Shown here: positions 6,597-12,006 of the stretch, piece by piece
How positions within the stretch are numbered: position 1 is the first letter of the stretch
Layout: the number at the start of each line of letters is the position of its first letter
Source of the DNA: a virus
Virus record (IMG/VR): IMGVR_UViG_3300035564_000229
Span: 1-46,118 of that record
DNA length: 46,118 nt
Reading direction: 5' to 3' (one strand)
Notes under the pieces: generated by a model
Seen by the model: the letters and a program-made list of their open reading frames with translations, nothing else
Databases searched by the model: none
What the model was told of the DNA's origin: nothing
Made by a program: the position numbers and the translations under genes

Positions 6597-7415
6597 ATGA
6601 TAGTTGCGCCCGAAATTCAGCCTTATCTCAACACCGTAACTCACGGCGATTGCTTAGAGGTTATGGCGCGGCTGCCGGGAGAATGCGTCGACATGATTTT
6701 CACCGATCCACCATACGGCCACGGAAACCACGACGGCGACTGGAACGAAAGGTTGAACAACCATCGCGGCATTGAGAATAAACCAATCGGCAACGATGAT
6801 TGCGAGAGTATGCGCCGTGTGGTTTCTGGCATGCTTACACATGCTGCGCGGCTCCTAAAAAGCGACTGCTGCTGCTGCTGCTGCTGCGGCGGCGGCGGCC
6901 CAAAGCCCACCTTTGCGTGGGTTGCCCAGCGCATGGATGAAGGCGGCCTGTCGTTCTTTCACAGCGTTATCTGGGATAAGTGCAATCCTGGCCTTGGCTG
7001 GCGGTATAGGCGGCAGCACGAAATGATCATGGTCGCTCACCGAGCGGGGGGCCGCCTGCGCTGGGCAGATGAAAAGACAACGCAAAGGAATATCATTTCT
7101 ATGTCTCCGCCGCGAGACCGCGAACATCCAAACGAGAAGCCTCTTGCGCTCGTTCGGCGCTTCATCGAGCTGCACACATTACCCGGCGATCTGGTGCTCG
7201 ATCCGTTCGCGGGCAGCAGCACAACAGCGGTAGCGTGCATTGAGCTTGGTCGCAATTTTATATGCATCGAGCAAGCCGCGCAATACGTGGCCGTGAGTAA
7301 GCGACGCATTCAAGAGGCAGCCGCAAAGACGAGTCTTTTCGAGCCGGGCGCAATTTTTAAGGAGTCCGGCGCAACAGACAAACAACAGCCGCAGCTTGAA
7401 ATGCGGCTTGAGTAA
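6597..7415 (+). CDS. Cassette 11: beta-class N6-adenine DNA methyltransferase with poly-Cys run
   Basis: 272 residues from ATG 6597, with GGAG six bases upstream; upstream codons back to 6534 belong to attC 10. Motif IV TDPPYG (36-41) precedes LDPFAGSSTT (201-210), the order of beta-class adenine-N6 methylases. A run of seven TGC codons (Cys91-97, bases 6867-6887) and four GGC codons (6888-6899) lies at the start of a predicted strand after the ARLLKSD helix; related methylases can have a Cys/Gly-rich turn here. Triplet repeats change length without changing frame. The C-terminal …TDKQQPQLEMRLE comes from the attC arm. It is probably a solitary modification enzyme. Confidence 0.9.
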   Translation: MIVAPEIQPYLNTVTHGDCLEVMARLPGECVDMIFTDPPYGHGNHDGDWNERLNNHRGIENKPIGNDDCESMRRVVSGMLTHAARLLKSDCCCCCCCGGGGPKPTFAWVAQRMDEGGLSFFHSVIWDKCNPGLGWRYRRQHEMIMVAHRAGGRLRWADEKTTQRNIISMSPPRDREHPNEKPLALVRRFIELHTLPGDLVLDPFAGSSTTAVACIELGRNFICIEQAAQYVAVSKRRIQEAAAKTSLFEPGAIFKESGATDKQQPQLEMRLE

Positions 7416-7461
7416 TATGCAGTAGTACCGCACTTCAAGCGGTGCGGCGAACGTTGGCTGC
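7378..7461 (+). repeat. attC-like site 11
   Basis: R'' ACAAACAAC (7378-7386) matches 8/9 the reverse complement of the cassette start GTTGTTTGC (6569-6577). Arms GCCGCAGCTTGAA (7388-7400) and TTCAAGC-GG-TGCGGC (7434-7448) pair with two extra G at 7441-7442. The next core GTTGGCTGC begins at 7453. Confidence 0.87.
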
Positions 7462-7490
7462 AATGGTTGCCTTTGGAGAATTATAGCGCA

Positions 7491-8192
7491 ATGAGAAAAC
7501 CAAGACTACTCGATCTATTCTGTGGGGCTGGTGGCTGTTCAACCGGCTACGAGCGGGCGGGATTTGACGTGCATGGCGTCGACATCAAGCAGCAGCCTCA
7601 CTATCGCGGAGAGTTTACGTGCGGCGATGCACTGGAGTTTCTGCAAAGGTTTGGCCTCGAATACGACGCCATACACGCAAGCCCTCCGTGCCAGGCCCAC
7701 TGTAGCCTCAACCAGATGTGGAATTCCAAGCAGCATCTCTCGCTCATAGAGCCTACGCGCCGGCTATTGGTAGAAACCGGGAAGCCGTGGGTGATAGAAA
7801 ACGTGGTAGGTGCGCCATTGCGCAACCCAATTACTATGTGCGGCACCATGTTCGGGTTGAAGACTCGCGGCGCGGAACTTCGCAGGCATCGTCTCTTCGA
7901 AACGAGTTTTCCCATTCTCCTACGTCCTGCTTGTCAACATGGCCAAGAGCCGCGAGTAATAGGTGTGTATGGTGGTCATGGCCGAGATCGTAGGCGCACA
8001 ACAAACACCCAAGACTTCCCGGTTCAGGCACGGCGCGAGGCTATGGGTATCGACTGGATGGCTGGCACAGAGCTGTCGCAAGCGATCCCGCCCGCCTATA
8101 CAGAGTGGATTGGGAAGCATCTCATTGCGCAAGTCAAGGAAGCGGCAACCACAGACAGCCAACAGGCCAAGGTTGCCAGCCTTCGCGGGTAA
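7491..8192 (+). CDS. Cassette 12: DNA (cytosine-5) methyltransferase
   Basis: 233 residues from ATG 7491, with GGAG 12 bases upstream; an in-frame TTG at 7467 is a weaker alternative. C5-MTase signatures appear in order: motif I DLFCGAGG (8-15), a motif II acidic end VDIK (30-33), catalytic PCQ (66-68, nucleophile Cys67), motif VI ENV (103-105) and RRHRLFE (131-137). It is shorter than bacterial Dcm-type enzymes (over 300 residues) and has only a small variable region, typical of phage enzymes. The closing …TTDSQQAKVASLRG is encoded by the attC arm. As the last cassette it is the oldest insertion if cassettes enter at the left end. Confidence 0.9.
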   Translation: MRKPRLLDLFCGAGGCSTGYERAGFDVHGVDIKQQPHYRGEFTCGDALEFLQRFGLEYDAIHASPPCQAHCSLNQMWNSKQHLSLIEPTRRLLVETGKPWVIENVVGAPLRNPITMCGTMFGLKTRGAELRRHRLFETSFPILLRPACQHGQEPRVIGVYGGHGRDRRRTTNTQDFPVQARREAMGIDWMAGTELSQAIPPAYTEWIGKHLIAQVKEAATTDSQQAKVASLRG

Positions 8193-8238
8193 GTATGCGG
8201 TCTAAACGGCCAGCAACCGTTGGCCAAACGTAAGGCGA
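8155..8238 (+). repeat. attC-like site 12, right end of the array
   Basis: R'' ACAGCCAAC (8155-8163) matches 8/9 the reverse complement of the cassette start GTTGGCTGC (7453-7461). Arms GGCCAAGGTTGC (8165-8176) and GCAACC-G-TTGGCC (8213-8225) pair with one extra G at 8219. The right core is GTAAGGCGA (8230-8238), a GTT variant that marks the junction with the phage backbone. Confidence 0.82.
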
Positions 8239-8273
8239 CATGTAAGGTTAAAATAAGGGTTTTAAAGTGAAAA

Positions 8274-8293
8274 GGGCGGCCGCAGCGCCGCCC
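8274..8293 (-). terminator. Rho-independent terminator of the late operon
   Basis: On the - strand, GGGCGGC (8293-8287) and GCCGCCC (8280-8274) form a perfect 7-bp stem with a 6-base loop, followed by TTTTCACTTT. It lies 25 bases past the holin stop codon, between the convergent late operon and cassette array. Confidence 0.85.
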
Positions 8294-8317
8294 CATGCCA
8301 GCACCTCAGAAATTGTA

Positions 8318-8779
8318 TTATCCCACGCCTTTGATTTTTTCCATAGTCCTCATCCCGGCGATTCCCAGGAGTCCGAGCAGTAGCGGCATGAGTGTTGACA
8401 TGTCGAGGTGCGGCGGGACCGGAATTACCCAAATCGCAGATCCCCAGGCAAGGAACGGCTGCAGGAGATACTCATACGCCAGCCCCGCGGCGCATACCCA
8501 TCCTACAAACGGACGCCAGCCAGCGCGAAAAAGGGATCCGCTCTGCGCGTCGAGCTTGTTGAGGTCGATCTGCCCGGTGACCATCTGCGTCTGCAAATCG
8601 GACGCTGCTTTCTCCAGCGCATTGGCCTGGTCAATCATTTTAATACGCATTTCCTCGGTAAGAGGCGCGGTCCCGGTGAAAGCGGTTCTCAAATCCCTGG
8701 CCAGTCCTCCCGCTGCCCCCAGGAGACCGGCGACACCCTGCTGCACAACATTACCGACGACATCGAGTATGCTTGCCAT
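8318..8779 (-). CDS. Holin-like membrane protein
   Basis: 153 residues from ATG 8779, with AGGAGG eight to thirteen bases upstream; the frame is open further upstream only as the antisense of the M15 gene. An N-terminal amphipathic alanine/glycine-rich segment and a charged helix precede hydrophobic segments WRPFVGWVCAAGLAYEYLLQ, FLAWGSAIWVIPV and LMPLLLGLLGIAGMRTMEK. The WRPF-membrane-GxxxxRTxEK layout is that of the three-transmembrane holin family found in phages and gene-transfer agents. It would permeabilise the inner membrane so that the adjacent peptidase reaches the wall. It is the last gene of the late operon. Confidence 0.85.
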   Translation of the reverse strand: MASILDVVGNVVQQGVAGLLGAAGGLARDLRTAFTGTAPLTEEMRIKMIDQANALEKAASDLQTQMVTGQIDLNKLDAQSGSLFRAGWRPFVGWVCAAGLAYEYLLQPFLAWGSAIWVIPVPPHLDMSTLMPLLLGLLGIAGMRTMEKIKGVG

Positions 8780-8789
8780 CTGAGGCCTC

Positions 8790-9212
8790 CTATGCGTGAA
8801 AGAAGAGGATTTCTGTTCCCGGAACGGAAGCGCAGTCAATATGACACCATGAAACTCCGTCCTCGATCCGGGCGATATATTGTAATTCCGTGGTGAGTTT
8901 TCCGGCGCGTACCATTTCCCGGAATTGTTCCGCCGTGATGCCTTTGATGTCAAAATCGCAGGCCCGGCCGAAGCGATGCTGAGAAAGCGGAGCGCCGGTA
9001 TTCGGATCGTCCCGGAAGCCGCGCTGCTCGAATGCGCCGCCCGTCTGCCAGTTATTTGCCGTGATCGGCGCACCGAACGACTCCCGTAGCGCGTCCAGCG
9101 TCCAGAGAATGCGTGCGTCCATGACAAGGAGAGCGGATTCACCGCGATCACGAAATAGGCCAGGAGGCAAAAACTCCTGCGGGACGAAATGTTTCGGAGA
9201 ATAAAAACGCAT
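8790..9212 (-). CDS. M15-type peptidase (endolysin or wall-cleaving peptidase)
   Basis: 140 residues from ATG 9212, chosen over an in-frame GTG at 9218 because GGGGGTG is correctly spaced for the ATG. The D-Ala-D-Ala carboxypeptidase-like (M15) zinc site is visible: QHRFGRACDFD (His79, Asp87) and SWCHID (His124), with Glu109/Glu117 as candidates for the catalytic base. Length fits the single-domain phage peptidases of this family. It cleaves peptidoglycan cross-bridges or stems. It is ten bases upstream of the holin, forming a lysis cassette; no signal peptide is seen, consistent with holin-dependent release. Confidence 0.87.
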   Translation of the reverse strand: MRFYSPKHFVPQEFLPPGLFRDRGESALLVMDARILWTLDALRESFGAPITANNWQTGGAFEQRGFRDDPNTGAPLSQHRFGRACDFDIKGITAEQFREMVRAGKLTTELQYIARIEDGVSWCHIDCASVPGTEILFFHA

Positions 9213-9234
9213 AGTCACCCCCTGTTTTATACCT

Positions 9235-9558
9235 CTATTCCTGAAAAATAGTTATCTTCGACATTGTAACCGTTGAGCCGGAAAAAATAACCTTGTCAAA
9301 ACGACAGAAATTTCTACCGCTCGCAAACAACGGCATTAAATAGTTCACCCCGGAAGCGTTTCCTATAGGATGAACATTCAACAGTAAACCGTCCGTTCCT
9401 GTCGGGTCCTGTTCAGCACCATTGCAGATTCCGGCGGGAACATATACCCCATCAGAAAACAATCCGTCACTCATGAGAATTGTTTTCTCCGGAGGACGCA
9501 TTATTTCCAAAATTCTCGATGACGGCAGATTGCTTTCCGTTGCTGAAGACGCACCCAT
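9235..9558 (-). CDS. Hypothetical late protein
   Basis: 107 residues from ATG 9558, with AAAGGAG just upstream. The sequence is mixed polar and beta-prone (…SGVNYLMPLFASGRNFCRFDKVIFSGSTVTMSKITIF), with no transmembrane segment or catalytic motif that I recognise. It lies between the tail hydrolase and the lysis pair, so a small virion or tail-decoration role is plausible but not shown. The sequence ends in TAG, 22 bases before the M15 gene start. Confidence 0.7.
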   Translation of the reverse strand: MGASSATESNLPSSRILEIMRPPEKTILMSDGLFSDGVYVPAGICNGAEQDPTGTDGLLLNVHPIGNASGVNYLMPLFASGRNFCRFDKVIFSGSTVTMSKITIFQE

Positions 9559-9581
9559 AAAATCTCCTTTCTTTAAAGTTA

Positions 9582-11915
9582 TTATTTCTTTTTCCTAAAA
9601 CAATAAAACATTCCCATCACTCCCGAACCAATAATTGAAGATGTTATAGCTGCCCCGCTGGCCCCACTTGATTGTTCTGCTTGACTAATCGCCGTCTGTT
9701 CATCCCATATAGTTTTTAACTCAGCCTCACTCATGGCGTAGTTCACCGCGCCCCATTCATGGATCGTTCCGTCGAAATAGTAATTATCAGCATTTGTAAA
9801 AAATCGTCCTATTGTTATCGCGATCTCTTGTGCGCTATCGAGAGTCATCGCGTAACTGTCCTGCACTATTCCGTCCAGAATTAGTTTCGTCTTTGCCCCG
9901 TCATGCGTCAATGCAAGAAGGTATTTTGTGCCTGGCGTTATCACTCCACCGGCAGATAGCAAATCGTGCGTCCCACTCAAATCGGATTTCTGTACCCTTG
10001 CCATCACCTTGCCGCCATTGTAAACGCATATTGCCCAACCTCTCTGCGGATCGAAATTATATAATTTTGACAGCACACCACCGTAATTCGCCGGGTCACT
10101 GGCAGGGGTGATTATCGCATACATGGTCATTCCCGAAATGTTCTGATACGGCGTGGTGAGCGTGGTTGTCATGTACATTTTTGATGCTGCCGTGAAATCA
10201 TATCCCTTTTTGCTTGAATTTAGGACCGCGCTTCCGGTATTGCCAAGATCGTCGGAAGCACCCGAGTAATTGTGCAGATTAAGCATGGGGAAATAATTGA
10301 GATATTTTCCCGCATGATAGGCAAATTCATGGTTCGTCAACTGCGCTACCTGCGCCGGGGTTTTGCATACGTTCCATGTGCATATGCTGTGGATTGTCCC
10401 CGCAAAATAATAATTATTGTTATCGTAATATTGTCTCCCGAAAATTGCCGGTATTTCTTGCGCTGTATCAACAGTACTGATTGCCGATCCGACATTGCAA
10501 CCGTCAAGATACAGATTTACCGTTGTACCATCATATGTCGCGGTCATGACATGGCGAAAACCGTTTATAATGGAACCCACGGCAGAGTAAATTGAAGGAA
10601 AAATCTCCAGCGCTGCATTATATCCGCCAAAATGCAGGCGGTTGTTATACAACGACAGGAAAAAACCGTGCGCATACTCACCGTAGCATTTTGTAAATAG
10701 TCCCTGTAATCCCGACGATCCCGACACTGCTGTCGGAGTGAAAACCACTTCAATTGAAAATGCCGTCAAATTTTGATAGGATGTCCCTTTTGTCAGGGTA
10801 ATCATCCCGTTGATACCGTCGAAAACCTTTCCCCTGCCATTGGCCGCATTGGCACATCCGCCCGACGGAGTGCCGTGGTCCACATACGCGGAATAATCGG
10901 TCGAATTGCCAAGCAAAGGAAAATATCCGAGCATTGAACTTTCAATGTCGCAGAGCTTGTTAACAATGTCCTTTTTAGAAAAAACCGACGTGTCGCTCGA
11001 TTCGTTTACGGCAGCATCACCGCATTGCAGGTAAAGTTGATCATTTCGAATTAAAGACCTTTTTGACTGTGCGATTGCAAATGATAACTTTTTATTCGTC
11101 GTGTCGAATACCGATTTTGCAATTGGCAATTTTGATGCTCCCGATGTCGCCACTATATCTCGACCATCGGAAAAAGCAGCATTTGTAAACAGCGTTGAAA
11201 GACCGGTTTCGTTGATAATTAACGGACTGTTTTCCGTGGAAAGATGGATATTTTCCTGCGGCAGTTTAACCCTGTATCTTTTGGTTGAATTGCCGTATTT
11301 GACAAATGGAGCGTATGATTCCGTGCTGCCGAGATAAGTTCGGATTGCAGAACAAACCGCACGGGCCAGCACTTCGCGCCCCGCCTCATCCTGATGCGTG
11401 CCGTCCGGCGCTTTATTCGTGCCGAGCCCCGCCGTATACGTATCAACGATGGTCGCTCCAAACGATAGTGCGATAGGTGTCGCGATGGCATTATAGTCGA
11501 TGACATCGGCCTCAAACCTTTTCGGGTCGGCGATTGTGGTATACGTTTCGTCGACACTGGTTATAGTACACCAGAACATTTTACCTGTAGGACCGATCGC
11601 CCCTGCAATGAGCGTGAATACTGCAGTGAGGTTTGAAGCAAAAAGCGGTTTAGAAGTGGCGCATACGCCGGCGGTGTTTTCAATGTCATGTAGGCCGCAA
11701 TCAAGTACAGCAATATCTCCTTCAGTGATTCCGAATGCGGCAAGTGCGGCGGGGAGTACGGCCAGGAGGTTGGTGCTGTTATCGTAGCTCTGGCCATTTT
11801 GAATATTGTCAATCACCCTTACGCCCGGTATTTGTATCAAGTCCTCCTGAACCCACGGCCAATAGCCGGTCGTAGCTGACCAGCCAATGCTATCAGTTAT
11901 GCGTACGATTTTCAT
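9582..11915 (-). CDS. Tail protein with SGNH-hydrolase and two LamG-like domains
   Basis: 777 residues from ATG 11915, with GAGGAAG upstream. Residues 1-195 resemble an SGNH/GDSL esterase: ITDSIGW carries the block I Ser (residue 9), CGLHD occupies the block III position, and DGTHQDEAG carries the block V Asp/His pair. Two related beta-rich segments follow (about 350-520 and 555-735), with AFSIEVVFTP / MTMYAIITP, DGTTVNLYLDG / DGAKTKLILDG, AQEIPAIFGRQYYDNNNYYFAGTIH / AQEIAITIGRFFTNADNYYFDGTIH and a closing helix. These are concanavalin-A-like (LamG) jelly-rolls arising by internal duplication. The C-terminus is a glycine-rich hydrophobic segment ending CFRKKK. It is likely a receptor-binding or surface-glycan-deacetylating tail protein. 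Confidence 0.78.
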   Translation of the reverse strand: MKIVRITDSIGWSATTGYWPWVQEDLIQIPGVRVIDNIQNGQSYDNSTNLLAVLPAALAAFGITEGDIAVLDCGLHDIENTAGVCATSKPLFASNLTAVFTLIAGAIGPTGKMFWCTITSVDETYTTIADPKRFEADVIDYNAIATPIALSFGATIVDTYTAGLGTNKAPDGTHQDEAGREVLARAVCSAIRTYLGSTESYAPFVKYGNSTKRYRVKLPQENIHLSTENSPLIINETGLSTLFTNAAFSDGRDIVATSGASKLPIAKSVFDTTNKKLSFAIAQSKRSLIRNDQLYLQCGDAAVNESSDTSVFSKKDIVNKLCDIESSMLGYFPLLGNSTDYSAYVDHGTPSGGCANAANGRGKVFDGINGMITLTKGTSYQNLTAFSIEVVFTPTAVSGSSGLQGLFTKCYGEYAHGFFLSLYNNRLHFGGYNAALEIFPSIYSAVGSIINGFRHVMTATYDGTTVNLYLDGCNVGSAISTVDTAQEIPAIFGRQYYDNNNYYFAGTIHSICTWNVCKTPAQVAQLTNHEFAYHAGKYLNYFPMLNLHNYSGASDDLGNTGSAVLNSSKKGYDFTAASKMYMTTTLTTPYQNISGMTMYAIITPASDPANYGGVLSKLYNFDPQRGWAICVYNGGKVMARVQKSDLSGTHDLLSAGGVITPGTKYLLALTHDGAKTKLILDGIVQDSYAMTLDSAQEIAITIGRFFTNADNYYFDGTIHEWGAVNYAMSEAELKTIWDEQTAISQAEQSSGASGAAITSSIIGSGVMGMFYCFRKKK

Positions 11916-12006
11916 ATTACTTCCTCATCTCCAAAAGTATTCCAATTACCTGATTGTCTGTCTTGATTTTTAAAATGAAAGTTGACACTATTTTTTCCTC
12001 TTCTTC

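Larger units (their letters stand above)
900..7500 (+). repeat. Conserved ~45-base cassette leader, dispersed in all twelve units
   Basis: After the GTT core most cassettes share GCAATnTGGC, then about 5-8 bases, then TTGAATTnTAGG or a close variant beginning 22-24 bases from the core G, then a GCGCGCCG-like stretch and often GAGAAAGG before the start codon. Clear examples start at 900, 1206, 2135, 2669, 3632, 4446, 5438 and 6569. The fixed TTnTAG could serve as a -10 element and the GGC...GCC pair can form a small stem, but the role is unproved. In cassettes 2, 6, 11 and 12 the coding sequence starts inside or directly at the end of this leader. Cassettes 6 and 7 also share a GCGCGA(A)GAATAATGCGG trailer before attC. 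Confidence 0.75.
900..8238 (+). mobile_element. Array of twelve integron-like gene cassettes without an integrase
   Basis: Twelve consecutive single-gene units, all on the + strand. They start at the G of a GTT core at 900, 1206, 1884, 2135, 2669, 3632, 4446, 5147, 5438, 6015, 6569 and 7453, and the array ends at 8230. Each unit ends with xxxxxxAAC, an imperfect inverted repeat and a final G. The terminal 9-mer of a unit is the reverse complement of its own first 9-mer: 9/9 in cassettes 1, 3, 5, 6 and 10, 8/9 in 4, 7, 9, 11 and 12, 7/9 in cassette 2, poor in cassette 8. It does not pair with the next unit's start. This is what integron integrase produces when it inserts circular cassettes between R'' and R' of attC sites. 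No tyrosine recombinase is encoded anywhere in the window, so mobility would depend on a host integrase. Confidence 0.85.

Noticed and set aside
900-8238. CRISPR array
   Set aside because: The repeated sites are spaced by whole genes, differ in sequence outside short cores and form cassette-specific inverted repeats.
900-8238. Tandem transposons or HNH/homing elements
   Set aside because: No transposase, no terminal inverted repeats with target duplications, and the own-start complementarity of the ends is specific to cassettes.
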